DNA of 64,000 nucleotides from Neotamlana sedimentorum (lineage in GTDB: Bacteria; Bacteroidota; Bacteroidia; Flavobacteriales; Flavobacteriaceae): contig NZ_JTDW01000012.1 of the NCBI RefSeq assembly GCF_000943565.1, positions 1 to 64,000 of the forward strand, written 5' to 3'. The notes under the pieces are model-generated. The model saw nothing but the letters and a program-made list of their open reading frames with translations. It was not told the DNA's origin and ran no database searches. Position numbers and translations under genes: made by a program. Below are positions 1 to 9,593 of the stretch, one piece after another. How positions within the stretch are numbered: position 1 is the first letter of the stretch; every line of letters starts with the position of its first letter.

Positions 1-275
1 TTTAGCTTCCTCTGCTAAACGTTCTTGTTCTAATTTCGCTACTGCTTCAGCTTCTGCTTGTTTTTTAGCTTCTTCTGCTAAACGTTGCTTTTCTGCTTCG
101 GCTTTGATTTTGGCTTCCTCTGCTAAACGTTCTTGTTCTAATTTTGCTGCGGCTTCGGCTTCTGCTTGTTTTTTGGCTTCTTCTGCCAAACGTTGCTTTT
201 CTGCTTCGACTTTGATTTTAGCTTCCTCAGCTAAAGGTTCTTGTTCTAATTTCGCTACTGCTTCAGTTTGTTTCT
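1..275 (-). repeat. 108-bp in-frame tandem repeat in the PorP/SprF-like gene
   Basis: The unit starting at position 1 recurs at 109 and 217, a period of 108 bp (36 codons). At least two and a half copies are visible and the array continues past the window edge. Each unit consists of two alternating blocks built from Leu-Ala-Glu-Glu-Ala-Lys and Glu-Lys-Gln-Arg segments, which predicts a long TolA-like coiled coil or rigid helix. Copies differ by a few substitutions, mostly silent, suggesting recent expansion. Confidence 0.85.
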
Positions 276-1338
276 TGGTATCTTCATTAGCTTTTGCCGT
301 TTTAGATTGAGGTTTAACAACTTCCTTTTTAGGCGTTATTTTGCGCTTCGCTGAAGACCTCTTTCTTCTCTTATTGGAACTTAATACTGCTTGTTCATCA
401 TCATCTCCACTATAAAGAAAACGTTTATTGTTATTATTAAACTTATAAGCTAAAGTTATTTCATGAGAACTACCAAAACTATCTAATTCACCTATTGCTT
501 TTTCGTAGTTATATTCTAGCCCAATATTATTTGTAATGTTAAAACCAACACCTCCAGATACACCATAAAACGTATTGTAACCCACCTGCGCCCAAATACC
601 TTTAGGTACGGTAAGCATAACTATGGCAGAAATTATGGTTTCTTCTTTTTTAAATTCTGAACGCACAAAACCAGTAAATTTACTTTCATCGAAAAAGCCA
701 CGACTATTTATGTATCCTGTATACATAATATGTCCCTGAACGGATTGCTCTGGATTATTTTCTAGCATTGCTGAAGTGGTAAAGTTATAGGCGAAAACAT
801 TATTTAAAGACACTCCAAAATCAAAAAACATAGTTCCATAATTTATACCAGGATTAATTGTAATTAATGTATTTGAAGGTATACCTTGTAATGATGGATC
901 TTGAAAATTTGTAATTACACTTCCTTCATTAATTCCACTTTTGTAAGCGCCAATATTAAGTCCAAAAGTTAAATTTTGATCACGATTTATAACGGCATTA
1001 TAAGCCACATTAACAACTGCTCCAAACGTTGTTAAAACACCATAGTTTTGCTGAAACAAGCCTAAACCTGCACCTAAATTTTCTTTAAACCGGCCAGAAT
1101 AGCTAAATAGATATGTTTGTGGCGCGTTTTCAAAACCAACCCACTCACGTTTATTGGTAAAACTAATATACTTATTTTGTTCACGTACAAAACTAAAAGT
1201 TGGATTAATAGCATATTTATTAAAGCGTAACGAATTCCTAATTGGTAATTGTAATGCCACAACACCATCTTGCTCCTGCGCACCAATGTGCTGCACGATC
1301 AAAACAAATAAAATTATATATGGCATTACTTTTTTCAT
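1..1338 (-). CDS. PorP/SprF-family T9SS outer-membrane protein with repetitive charged C-terminal extension (partial)
   Basis: The frame is open from an ATG at 1336-1338 to the left edge of the window, giving 446 visible codons with no stop. Residues 1-20 form a signal peptide ending in GAQ. The segment around residues 40-75 (NPTFSFVREQ, then REWVGFENAPQT) is the family signature of PorP/SprF, the T9SS-associated outer-membrane barrel that partners surface adhesins. After the barrel (about residue 300) comes a Lys/Arg-rich linker and then an Ala/Glu/Lys/Gln-rich helical extension made of near-identical 36-residue units. Ordinary family members stop after the barrel, so this tail is unusual; what follows beyond the window is unknown. 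The start lies immediately after the TAG of the upstream type B sorting-domain gene, so the two are one operon. Confidence 0.88.
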   Translation of the reverse strand, partial: MKKVMPYIILFVLIVQHIGAQEQDGVVALQLPIRNSLRFNKYAINPTFSFVREQNKYISFTNKREWVGFENAPQTYLFSYSGRFKENLGAGLGLFQQNYGVLTTFGAVVNVAYNAVINRDQNLTFGLNIGAYKSGINEGSVITNFQDPSLQGIPSNTLITINPGINYGTMFFDFGVSLNNVFAYNFTTSAMLENNPEQSVQGHIMYTGYINSRGFFDESKFTGFVRSEFKKEETIISAIVMLTVPKGIWAQVGYNTFYGVSGGVGFNITNNIGLEYNYEKAIGELDSFGSSHEITLAYKFNNNNKRFLYSGDDDEQAVLSSNKRRKRSSAKRKITPKKEVVKPQSKTAKANEDTKKQTEAVAKLEQEPLAEEAKIKVEAEKQRLAEEAKKQAEAEAAAKLEQERLAEEAKIKAEAEKQRLAEEAKKQAEAEAVAKLEQERLAEEAK

Positions 1339-1339
1339 G

Positions 1340-2773
1340 CTATTTTAATACTGTAATGGATCCTTTTTTAGTTTGATTGTTTTCCGTTTTTATAACGTAA
1401 TAATACACTGGGTTAATACTTGTAAATACGATAGATTCTTCCGGCCAATTATTTAAATAATTGTTAGTGCGAAGAACCACTTTACCCTGGGATGTCATTA
1501 TAGTTACTTCGGCATTTGAGCCGCTTACGTAATTTTTAGGAATAACCCAAGTATCGTTAATCCCATCTCCATTTGGACTAATAATATTTGGTATATTTTC
1601 TACACTTGGAAATGGTTCAGATACATAAAATTGATGCGTTGCCGATGTTTCACAACCATTAGTTTGAGTAACAACTGCCCTATAGTTTCCAGTCTGATTT
1701 ACAGTTAATTGACTAGACGTTTCTCCTGTGATTAATACTTCATTTAAAAACCATTGAAACACTGGTAAATCTGCATTTGTTGATATATTAACAATTACGG
1801 CTTCACCATCACTTAAAGCAAACTCATCTTCTACATTTAAGTCGCTTGTAAAAGTCATGGTATCTAAATCTATTGACGCAGAAGTACTACACGTACCTAA
1901 ATCAATATCCACTGTATACAATCCAGACTTATTGGTTTTATAAATTTGATTTATAGCACCTTCAATTAGTTCTCCTTCTTTATACCACTGATATGCATTT
2001 GCGCTAATGGCACTTAACGTTGTTTCGCCATCGCTTGCACAATAAGGATTGCCAAGGCTAGATGTTATCTCGGATGAATTTCCGGACACTGATTCGTTAA
2101 TGGACACACGATTGGAATATGAATTTGATGTACAAGTGCCATAGTTCGTTTCCGCAAAATAAGTTCCTGCTTCGGTAACTTCGTAAGTTAATCCAGTGTG
2201 AACAATTACTGAGGTTGTTTCTGTTAAAACTTTATGCCAATTAAAATTTAACGAAGAATATTGTAGTGGTGAATCGTTATTAGAATTGCCAGGGTTATCA
2301 ATAGTTAATAAGTAACTTCCACCTGCACAAAACACTCCTTTTGAAATTAAATTATTTATTGAAAATGGCGTATCCTGAATTTTGAAATATGCTGCAAAAG
2401 AAACTGATGATGTGCTAGATGCCTCTGGAGCAGTACTTTTAACTTTTACTTTATAAGCTTCACCTGAAACCGTCTCTGGAAATGCAAACGTAATGGTTGC
2501 AGGAGATTCGGTGATTTCACCTTGGGCAGAAGTATAAATTGTAGTTGCATTAGTAAAATCGCCGGTAGCATCAGATAATTCTAAAACAAACTGATTTGAC
2601 GATAACAATGAGGTATTTGGCGAAAATGTAAAGGTCACGTTATACTCATTAAACGACGGACTTGCACAAGCTTGTGTAAAACCTAAAGTAGGCTTGCTTA
2701 TTACCACCTGAGCTTGTATTTGAGACAAGCTAAGAATAAAAAACAATATAAAAGTAATGTGTAAATTCTTCAT
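1340..2773 (-). CDS. T9SS type B sorting-domain (gliding motility-associated C-terminal) surface protein
   Basis: The 477-residue protein begins with a signal peptide (residues 1-21, ending AQ). Its middle holds repeated beta-rich, Ig-like modules with paired cysteines and the pattern YQWYKEG / FQWFLNE seen in Bacteroidota surface proteins. The last ~85 residues contain NIISPNGDGINDTWVIP and end in GSITVLK, the hallmark of the CHU_C / type B sorting domain that directs proteins through the T9SS. The gene directly precedes the PorP/SprF-like gene (1 nt between stop and start), a common pairing in which the SprF-like protein is needed for export or anchoring of the adhesin. The ligand is unknown. 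Confidence 0.85.
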   Translation of the reverse strand: MKNLHITFILFFILSLSQIQAQVVISKPTLGFTQACASPSFNEYNVTFTFSPNTSLLSSNQFVLELSDATGDFTNATTIYTSAQGEITESPATITFAFPETVSGEAYKVKVKSTAPEASSTSSVSFAAYFKIQDTPFSINNLISKGVFCAGGSYLLTIDNPGNSNNDSPLQYSSLNFNWHKVLTETTSVIVHTGLTYEVTEAGTYFAETNYGTCTSNSYSNRVSINESVSGNSSEITSSLGNPYCASDGETTLSAISANAYQWYKEGELIEGAINQIYKTNKSGLYTVDIDLGTCSTSASIDLDTMTFTSDLNVEDEFALSDGEAVIVNISTNADLPVFQWFLNEVLITGETSSQLTVNQTGNYRAVVTQTNGCETSATHQFYVSEPFPSVENIPNIISPNGDGINDTWVIPKNYVSGSNAEVTIMTSQGKVVLRTNNYLNNWPEESIVFTSINPVYYYVIKTENNQTKKGSITVLK

Positions 2774-2914
2774 TTTGATTACTTTTTAAAAAACGTTCCT
2801 TGAACTTGTTTACTATTATTATTTAATTTGGTTGGTATTAACAACTTCCTAATTTGCTATTTCTACTTCTAATTAGGACAGTTATACGGTTTTGGGTATT
2901 TTTATTTTAAAATA

Positions 2915-4243
2915 TTAATCACGCTGTAATTCTGGATCGAGATTTGTTGCCATGATTTTATTAATTCTTAATCTAAAATCTGGTTTCTTTTCGTTTCTTG
3001 AGTCGATAAATGTCTCAGAATCATCACCTTTAGAATATACATTAAAAAAGGCACTATTACCATACCAGTTTTCAAGGTCTTCATTATTAGTATTGTTCTC
3101 AATAAAAATGTTTCCGTTGCAATTATTGAAATACATCTCTGAAAACTTAATTTTATCTAAATTTTCTTGATTTATTCGTATAGTATTTTGAAAAATAACC
3201 GCTGGATTAAAACCAGAAATAACACTTTTATTCAAATCTAATGACGCGTTTTCACCAACGTACACAGCTTCGTTTACTAAACCTTTTTCAATGTCGCTAT
3301 TAATATTGTCACTAGTGGTTACAAAGGTTAGGTTTTTTGCCGCCACAAAAGTATTGTTTTTAGAAAAATCGACCTCTTGAATATTATTATAAGATTTCAC
3401 CTGTAAACTTCGTGCTACTTCACTATTTGAAACATAAGGCGAACGAATAGCTATTGAATTTTCTATTATAGCTTGTGCTCCAAAATTAAACTTATAATCG
3501 TTACCCGAGGCCTTGTAAGAAACTAGTTTTTTTAAATGAGGAGAACCTCCCCAAGCTTTAAATGAATCGCCAGCACAATAACTTGCCATAACGTTTTCGA
3601 AAATTGTTTCTCCTCCAACACCTGCTAATAGTAAACCGTTAGTATACCCAATATTTCGTAATCTATTTCCAGCATATTCAATGCGTACGTAACGTAAAAT
3701 TCCTGAATTATCATCGGCATTATTACCTCCAAAGTTAGCACTCGCATACAAGGCAGGATCTAGATTATTATAATATTGTGCAACAGAACCATTACCAAAC
3801 TTATTTGAGGGGGCATTTCCTAAAATAATTACTCCTCCCCAATCTCCTGGGCGTTTCGATATTTTTTCTGAAGTAAATACGATAGGATCTGTTTCGTAAC
3901 CATCTGCAATAATTTTTGAACCACGCGTAATGGTTAGTGAGGCTTTAGTTTCGTAATCACCAATAATAACTGTTCCTGGTTCTATAGTAAGAACCGCACC
4001 ATCTTTAACAAAAACATTACCAACCAATAAATAAATATCGCGTTTATTTAATTTGGTATCTTCCGTAATATCTCCTGTTAAAATTTTATTAGGTTCGCCA
4101 TAGTCTTTAGTTGCAGATTTAAACTCTGTCCAATAGTTAAGCCAATTAGTAGCGCCAAAAATTCCTTTTTCTTGTTGCGCAAACATATTACCCGTAATAA
4201 AAAGGCATATCCATAACACTTTAGTAAAATTATTCATAGTCAT
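2915..4243 (-). CDS. secreted beta-helix-like surface protein, function unknown
   Basis: The 442-residue protein has a signal peptide (about residues 1-23, ending FAQ). From residue ~70 it carries the series LTIEPGTVIIGD, LTITRGSKIIADG, PIVFTSE, GDWGGVIILGNAP and LRYVRIEYAG, which is typical of Bacteroidota secreted proteins predicted to fold as a right-handed parallel beta-helix. I recognise the family pattern but no biochemical function. No T9SS sorting tail is obvious at the C-terminus. It is transcribed alone from a good promoter at 4291-4321. A shorter start at the second Met (residue 3) is equally possible. Confidence 0.7.
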   Translation of the reverse strand: MTMNNFTKVLWICLFITGNMFAQQEKGIFGATNWLNYWTEFKSATKDYGEPNKILTGDITEDTKLNKRDIYLLVGNVFVKDGAVLTIEPGTVIIGDYETKASLTITRGSKIIADGYETDPIVFTSEKISKRPGDWGGVIILGNAPSNKFGNGSVAQYYNNLDPALYASANFGGNNADDNSGILRYVRIEYAGNRLRNIGYTNGLLLAGVGGETIFENVMASYCAGDSFKAWGGSPHLKKLVSYKASGNDYKFNFGAQAIIENSIAIRSPYVSNSEVARSLQVKSYNNIQEVDFSKNNTFVAAKNLTFVTTSDNINSDIEKGLVNEAVYVGENASLDLNKSVISGFNPAVIFQNTIRINQENLDKIKFSEMYFNNCNGNIFIENNTNNEDLENWYGNSAFFNVYSKGDDSETFIDSRNEKKPDFRLRINKIMATNLDPELQRD

Positions 4244-4290
4244 AATATTGGTTATTTGTAGCTTTGGGGAAGCTTTTTAACAATGTTACT

Positions 4291-4321
4291 CAAAAATAGA
4301 ATAAAATCCACGAAATACCAA
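4291..4321 (-). promoter_or_regulatory. Bacteroidota-type promoter of the beta-helix protein gene
   Basis: Read on the minus strand there is TTG (4321-4319), a 20-nt spacer and TATTTTTG (4298-4291), matching the -33 TTG / -7 TAnnTTTG consensus. Transcription would begin near 4284, about 40 nt upstream of the start codon. Confidence 0.5.
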
Positions 4322-4572
4322 TTTTAACGTTAAAATACATTATATCTGGTGAAATTTTAAACAATTCATCGACGAAATGCACAAAAAGCATGAATTAAAC
4401 TTAAAAATTAAGTGATTTAACCTTTTTTTTTATAAAGGAAAATACTAACTATGTATTTTATTATTATTTCTGAAAGCACTTAAGTACATAAAAATGTGCT
4501 TTTTAACGATGTATTAACAAAACACAAACAATAAAAGGCACTTTTAATAAACTTAAAACTAAAATTGTAATA
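4322..4572. other. AT-rich intergenic stretch
   Basis: With the promoter to its left, this is part of a 329-bp gene-free gap. It holds an imperfect hairpin with arms AAAGCAC and GTGCTTT at about 4475-4505, and a run of T flanked by CCTTT/AAAGG near 4422-4438. Either could help end transcription of the gene finishing at 4573, but neither has a good U-tract on the minus strand. I see no coding potential. Confidence 0.4.
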
Positions 4573-5019
4573 CTATCGGAATTCGCTGTAGGTATGCAAA
4601 GATTTCATTATTTCTTCGTAAAATAAAATAGCAGCAATTAAGTTTTGAGTATCAGAATAAGGTAAAAATGTATTTTGAAACTCTTTAGTACTTCCTAAAT
4701 ACTTATCGGTTTCTTCAAATTGCATATCCAGCATTTTACGATTATCGCTTGTGTTAGGAATACCCAGTGTAGTCATGGTTACTCCTGGCTTAGTAGCAAA
4801 TGCAATATAAGGTAGTGTTTTAACTAAGCTCTCTATGCGCTCAATATATAATGTAAGTAATTCACCTTTTTGCATAGCCTGTAATTCAGCTTTGTTGTGA
4901 TATTTTTTTATTGCGACCTTTTCATTAATAATACTTTTTGCATCTTTCTTTTTTTGAGCAAAGGCAGTATTTATTGTAAAAAAAATACTAAAAACAAGGA
5001 ATATAACTTTGGTTTTCAT
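4573..5019 (-). CDS. small secreted protein, function unknown
   Basis: From the ATG at 5017-5019 the product is 148 residues, starting with a signal peptide (MKTKVIFLVFSIFF, ending AFAQ) followed by a lysine-rich segment and a soluble, helix-rich body. A longer reading frame reaches 5073, but the promoter at 5044-5073 lies inside that extension and the extension would spoil the signal peptide, so the shorter start is chosen. No family is recognised. Flanking genes also encode exported proteins but are transcribed separately. Confidence 0.6.
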   Translation of the reverse strand: MKTKVIFLVFSIFFTINTAFAQKKKDAKSIINEKVAIKKYHNKAELQAMQKGELLTLYIERIESLVKTLPYIAFATKPGVTMTTLGIPNTSDNRKMLDMQFEETDKYLGSTKEFQNTFLPYSDTQNLIAAILFYEEIMKSLHTYSEFR

Positions 5020-5043
5020 TACATAGACTTTAGGGTTATTATG

Positions 5044-5073
5044 CAAATCTATGTAATTTAACGTAAAAAACAA
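5044..5073 (-). promoter_or_regulatory. promoter of the small secreted protein gene
   Basis: On the minus strand TTG (5073-5071), a 19-nt spacer and TAGATTTG (5051-5044) match the Bacteroidota consensus. The expected transcript start near 5037 leaves a leader of about 18 nt before the ATG at 5019, which decides the start codon of the gene. Confidence 0.55.
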
Positions 5074-5154
5074 GCGTTTTGTCGATTTATTTTAAATAAA
5101 ACCGCTTATGTTATTCATAATCACCATTTAAAAACTTATTTGAGTTAAAAAAGA

Positions 5155-5517
<363 letters not shown>

Positions 5518-5684
5518 TCAAAAAAATTAATTTATTATTTTAATTTCACAAATTATAAAGCAATAATACAGTTATCAACAAGATAAATAGCAGTCAATAA
5601 AATTCATTTACCAATATAATATAACAAAATGCTTAAAATCCGCTTTAAAATAAAATCAATTATGCATATGAAGGATTACTCTAG

Positions 5685-6956
5685 CTATTTCTTAATTTTT
5701 TCAATTAGTTCTTTTAAAACAGTATCGGTACCCTGTAAAAAATCATCCCACTTTTGACTAATAATTAAATCTGGCTGAAGGGCACAATTTGGCTTGTGAG
5801 ATAAGCGAAATAACCTTTTTGAGTACGTGATGGTTAATTTTGAATTAGGTAAAACAAATGAATCCATATCTTGATAACCATTGGGGTTAGAACCTGTGGC
5901 TTCACCAACAATTTTAGCATTTAATAGTTGTTTATAAAGTGCGGCATTACTTGTAGCTGCAGAAAAGGTTTTATTACTAGTTAATACATACACGCCGTTT
6001 TTCCAGTTTATAGTATCGGCAAGATTAAGGGCATATGCTAAAACGGCACCAACGTACAAATCTCCACCTCCATTATCTCGCATATCTATTATTACCTGTT
6101 GAAATTTATTTTCAGAAATAGTGTTTACCAGTGTTTCTCCAAAAACTTGCATATCTTCAAAAGTTGGATAACTTTTAAAATTTATATAAATAGCTTTCGT
6201 ATGTTTTATTGGAGCATACCATAAATATGGAAACATAGCATTATTAGGCTTGGTTATTTCAGGTACGCCAATAAATAAATTAACAAATTCTGATATTTTA
6301 TTTGATGCAGGTTGGTTTGATGCTTTAAGTGTTATTTTAATTTGTTGATTATTTGCATCTAGAAATGTAAAAACCGCTTCCTTTGGTTTTTTGGTAATTT
6401 TAAGCGCATGTAGCAGTTCGCCCAGGTTTAAATAACTTTCTGTTCTAATAACTTGCGAATATTCGTTTTCTACAAACTGTGTCACTTTAGAAACCTTAGT
6501 TGTCACTTCCTCTATGGGCGTATTTTCGATAGAAATTAAAGAGAGTTTTAACAAGTTTTTATGTGCTTTACTTACATTAACTACGCGCCATTGTTTGTCG
6601 ATATATTTTATCTCAAATGGAAATCTATTTGTTGAAACATTTTGTAAAGACACGGCTGTATGCCCATCTCCAATTTGCCTTGTTAGGCGCATTAGTTCAA
6701 CAATAATCTCAAAATCGTTTAATGCCTTTATATTGTTATTAAGGTTTTTCCATTGGTTATAAAATGCTTCTTTTGATATGGAATGATAAAGATTTATATG
6801 TTTTTCTTCTAATAACGACTTATATATTTCAAGATCTTCTGTCCAATTAATTTCTCTAGATGATTGAGCAAATACTACGTTAATTACCGAAACTGTTATA
6901 ATCATTAAAAAATTAATAATTACTTTTTGAATTGTATTCATAACACTATTTATCAT
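5685..6956 (-). CDS. S41-family (C-terminal-processing-like) peptidase, exported
   Basis: The 423-residue protein has an N-terminal signal sequence (ending VFAQ near residue 31). The C-terminal half carries the S41 core: VIIDMRDNGGGD around residue 285-300 and the nucleophile region LTSNKTFSAATSNAA, followed by KIVGEATGSNPNG. A PDZ domain is not obvious. The first Met overlaps the 3' end of the serine hydrolase gene by 11 nt; Met6 (ATG at 6939-6941) is an alternative that removes the overlap. It is the last gene of the operon 8781-5685 and would act in the periplasm or at the surface. The substrate is unknown. Confidence 0.8.
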   Translation of the reverse strand: MINSVMNTIQKVIINFLMIITVSVINVVFAQSSREINWTEDLEIYKSLLEEKHINLYHSISKEAFYNQWKNLNNNIKALNDFEIIVELMRLTRQIGDGHTAVSLQNVSTNRFPFEIKYIDKQWRVVNVSKAHKNLLKLSLISIENTPIEEVTTKVSKVTQFVENEYSQVIRTESYLNLGELLHALKITKKPKEAVFTFLDANNQQIKITLKASNQPASNKISEFVNLFIGVPEITKPNNAMFPYLWYAPIKHTKAIYINFKSYPTFEDMQVFGETLVNTISENKFQQVIIDMRDNGGGDLYVGAVLAYALNLADTINWKNGVYVLTSNKTFSAATSNAALYKQLLNAKIVGEATGSNPNGYQDMDSFVLPNSKLTITYSKRLFRLSHKPNCALQPDLIISQKWDDFLQGTDTVLKELIEKIKK

Positions 6957-8082
6957 TAATTAAATTAAGGATATCAAACACTAAATGCGTTGTACTTTTC
7001 GAGGCTTCCAATTGGTTTAATGAACCAACAATATAAGTGTCTAACTGCGGGCAGTACCATAAAAAAGAGCCTGTACTACCGGTGTGCCCAATTACTTCTA
7101 AACTTGTTTCTATATTTAACAGCGTTTTAAAAAACACCTTTCTAATACCAAAACCATAAGTTATTCCTACGGTTTCATCAACCCAGTTTTGCATTTGTAA
7201 TCGTGTTGCTTTTTTTAAAATTAAACCCTCATTTAATGCTTTAAAAAAACGAATTAAATCTTGAGTTGTAGACACTAAGCCACCGCCACCCCAATCGGCA
7301 CTTAAGCTTGTAAATGATGACACATCAATATTGGCCACATAAAACTTTGCTAAAGGAAGTGCTTTATCAATAGGTTCCGATTTTAAATTAATGAACGAAC
7401 TGTTCATTTTAAAAGGTTTAAAAAGGTATTGTTTAAAAAACGCACTTAATGTTAAACCACTTAGTTTTTCTATAATTAACCCTAAAATTACATACTCTGT
7501 ATCATTATAATGGTAACCTTCACCCGGAACAAAATGAGGCTTCATTTTTTGTTTTGAAAACTCAATAAGTTCTGTTGGCGACCAAGATTTTTTGGTATTT
7601 GTAAGTATTTGATTTATAATATTTGGACTACCATCTAGGGTTGAATCTGTAAAATAATCTGGCAAACCAGAGGTATGTTGCAATAATTGAGCTATGGTTA
7701 TTTTATTTGAAAACTCTTCTCCATGCAACACATGAAGGTTTTTTAAAATAGATTTTGGTAAATGCTGTGCTATTTTATCGTTAAAACTTAATTTATTTTT
7801 ATCTTTTAAAATCCCAATAGAAACAGCCGTTAGCATTTTTGTGATGCTTGCTGTATAAAAAGGAATTTCCATTTTTAAAGCATTTTCTGTAACCGATTCG
7901 CCGTGAAACAACTGAATATTTATACCTTTTGACGCCGAATAAACTTGCAAACAAGCATTTTTTATCGATTGGTTTTTTAATGCCGTGTTAAACCGTTTTT
8001 CAATTTGAATTTTATAAGTTTCTTGACCAAAGCCAAATATTGAAACAAACAGGAAACAACCTAAAAATATTTTATTTCTCAT
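6946..8082 (-). CDS. serine hydrolase of the beta-lactamase / penicillin-binding class C family
   Basis: The 378-residue protein begins with a signal peptide (ending GFG-Q at about residue 20). It shows the catalytic SxxK as S79-I-T-K82 (in YTASITKML), a YxN-position motif that reads Tyr-Asn-Asp within HYNDTEYVILG, and HTGSTGSF near the C-terminus in place of the KTG/HxG element. This is the PF00144 family of D-Ala-D-Ala peptidase or esterase-like enzymes; resistance function is not implied. It lies 54 nt downstream of an outer-membrane protein gene and overlaps the following S41 peptidase gene. Confidence 0.8.
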   Translation of the reverse strand: MRNKIFLGCFLFVSIFGFGQETYKIQIEKRFNTALKNQSIKNACLQVYSASKGINIQLFHGESVTENALKMEIPFYTASITKMLTAVSIGILKDKNKLSFNDKIAQHLPKSILKNLHVLHGEEFSNKITIAQLLQHTSGLPDYFTDSTLDGSPNIINQILTNTKKSWSPTELIEFSKQKMKPHFVPGEGYHYNDTEYVILGLIIEKLSGLTLSAFFKQYLFKPFKMNSSFINLKSEPIDKALPLAKFYVANIDVSSFTSLSADWGGGGLVSTTQDLIRFFKALNEGLILKKATRLQMQNWVDETVGITYGFGIRKVFFKTLLNIETSLEVIGHTGSTGSFLWYCPQLDTYIVGSLNQLEASKSTTHLVFDILNLINDK

Positions 8083-8136
8083 GGGTTTAGTTTTAAAGGC
8101 TTATAAGTTAATATTAATTACCTGTATTTTTAATTT

Positions 8137-8781
8137 TTAAAACCTAATTCCTACATAAAGATTGGGCTCAAATAAAAAATAAGATTTCCATTTATTATCT
8201 AATTGTTTAAATGCGTCTGGTGTATTTGTATCAAAAACCCAGTTTTGTGCATGTATTTGCGGCTCAACAAAAATGCGTTTCTTTTTACCAAAAGCAATGT
8301 GATATCCCAAATGATAGGACGTGTAAAGTTTAAATCCGTTAGCCAATTTTTTATTATTTTCATCTAAATAGGTTTTGTATTGTGGTAACACTTCAACTGT
8401 AGCAAATAAACCTTTCCATAACATGCGTTGGTACGAAACTCCTAATCCTGTTTCGCGCAAATACCCTGGATAAAACTCACTTTCTGAATCTATTTTATCT
8501 AAAAGGCCGTCCCACCATTGAATTCCCATGGGTTGAAATAATCTCCAAGTAGCGAATTTTACACCAATAATGTTTTTTTCGTCTAATTCACGTTTTACAT
8601 GTAGCTCAATATGTTGTGTATTGGTTCTTTTACCACCATCGCCAATATTAGATAATATTATTGCCGGAAAGCTAACTCTGTATTTTAATTTATCAGAATC
8701 TTGTTTTAAAGACACAGATTTTTGTTGTGCAAATACATTAAATGTACACAGGGTTAAGCAGATAAGTACTAAATTTTTCAT
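8137..8781 (-). CDS. predicted outer-membrane beta-barrel protein
   Basis: The 214-residue product has a signal peptide (residues 1-18, ending FAQ), alternating hydrophobic strands rich in aromatic residues and a terminal phenylalanine, all typical of outer-membrane barrels. No defined family is recognised. It is the first gene of an operon continuing with the serine hydrolase and the S41 peptidase. Its upstream region (8800-8879) resembles the promoter region of the second serine-hydrolase operon, suggesting common control. Confidence 0.6.
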   Translation of the reverse strand: MKNLVLICLTLCTFNVFAQQKSVSLKQDSDKLKYRVSFPAIILSNIGDGGKRTNTQHIELHVKRELDEKNIIGVKFATWRLFQPMGIQWWDGLLDKIDSESEFYPGYLRETGLGVSYQRMLWKGLFATVEVLPQYKTYLDENNKKLANGFKLYTSYHLGYHIAFGKKKRIFVEPQIHAQNWVFDTNTPDAFKQLDNKWKSYFLFEPNLYVGIRF

Positions 8782-8799
8782 TTTAATTGATTTTAAAGT

Positions 8800-8879
8800 T
8801 TCGTTTATTGATTAATAAATTATTGATGCAAAGATGAAATAGAAGTACTAGCCAATCGTCCTGAATTATGATTTGGAAC
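8800..8879 (-). promoter_or_regulatory. promoter/operator region B, shared with the region at 12435-12512
   Basis: From 8825 to 8879 this region aligns without gaps to 12458-12512 (42 of 55 positions identical by hand count). With two short gaps the similarity continues toward the start codon (TTCGTTT at 8800, TTGAT at 8808). On the minus strand it contains CATCTTTG as a -7-like box (8836-8829) and, upstream, a conserved 27-bp block at 8853-8879 beginning CAATCGT on the plus strand. The arrangement fits an activator site covering the -33 region. Confidence 0.55.
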
Positions 8880-8915
8880 CTTTTTAAAATTTAGTACTTA
8901 TAGTCTATTAGAATA

Positions 8916-8952
8916 AAAAAAGGCTTAACATGTTTAGTGTTAAGCCTTTTTA
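8916..8952 (-). terminator. strong hairpin terminator after the catB-like gene
   Basis: The arms AGGCTTAACA (8921-8930) and its complement (8938-8947) pair perfectly, extended by A/T pairs, with a 7-nt loop. Read on the minus strand the stem is followed by a run of seven T, so it ends the five-gene operon finishing at 8969. The plus-strand side also has T residues. Confidence 0.8.
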
Positions 8953-8968
8953 GTTTTTAGGTGTTGTT

Positions 8969-9586
8969 TTAAAACAACGCTTCAGGATGAGCGGTGAATT
9001 TATCTACATTTTTAGTTATTTTTTCAATATCCCAATGCCACCATTTTAATTCCAATAATTTTGTAATAGTAGCTTTAGAAAACCGTTTTTTAATAGGTTT
9101 TGCAGGGTTACCACCAACAATGGTATAGGGTTCTACATCTTTAGTTACTACAGCATTTGCAGCAATAACAGCACCATCACCAATTTTTACACCAGGCATA
9201 ATAGTTGCCTGGTAGCCCACCCATACATCATTACCAATTATGGTATCACCTTTGGTAGGGTAAGTTTTGCCATCCATAGCATGTTTCCAAGCCCCACCAA
9301 ATATGGCAAACGGATAGGCAGATGTAGCTTCGGTTAAATGGTTACCGCCATTCATAATAAAGGTAGCATTTGAAGCAATCATACAAAACTTACCAATAAT
9401 TAGTTTATCGCCTATAAAATCGAAGTGGTACTTTACATTTTTTTCAAAATTATTGACATCTTCGAAATCATCGTAATAAGTATAATCGCCAACAATAATA
9501 TTAGGATTGCTAACTATATTTTTTAAAAAACAAAGCTTATTGTAATTGGCTAACGGAAAACCCGTATTGGGATTAGGAATATTCAT
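8969..9586 (-). CDS. CatB-related (xenobiotic) O-acetyltransferase, hexapeptide-repeat type
   Basis: The 205-residue protein is a left-handed beta-helix acetyltransferase. It has the family start [28 protein letters not shown] with the putative catalytic His83, the [28 protein letters not shown] hexapeptide coils (about residues 120-150), then [12 protein letters not shown] and WWHWD. This is the Vat/CatB group that acetylates streptogramin or chloramphenicol, but many chromosomal members have unknown substrates, so resistance is not claimed. It is last in an operon (7 nt after the membrane protein gene) and is followed by a strong terminator. Confidence 0.85.
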   Translation of the reverse strand: MNIPNPNTGFPLANYNKLCFLKNIVSNPNIIVGDYTYYDDFEDVNNFEKNVKYHFDFIGDKLIIGKFCMIASNATFIMNGGNHLTEATSAYPFAIFGGAWKHAMDGKTYPTKGDTIIGNDVWVGYQATIMPGVKIGDGAVIAANAVVTKDVEPYTIVGGNPAKPIKKRFSKATITKLLELKWWHWDIEKITKNVDKFTAHPEALF

Positions 9587-9593
9587 AAGAAAA

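Noticed and set aside
1074-1286. 70-codon minus-strand frame inside the PorP/SprF-like region
   Set aside because: It lies in another frame of the partial PorP/SprF-like gene, whose own frame is open over the whole region with family motifs.
8969-9586. antibiotic-resistance gene call for the CatB-type acetyltransferase
   Set aside because: The fold family is clear, but chromosomal members act on many substrates, and the operon context gives no resistance evidence.
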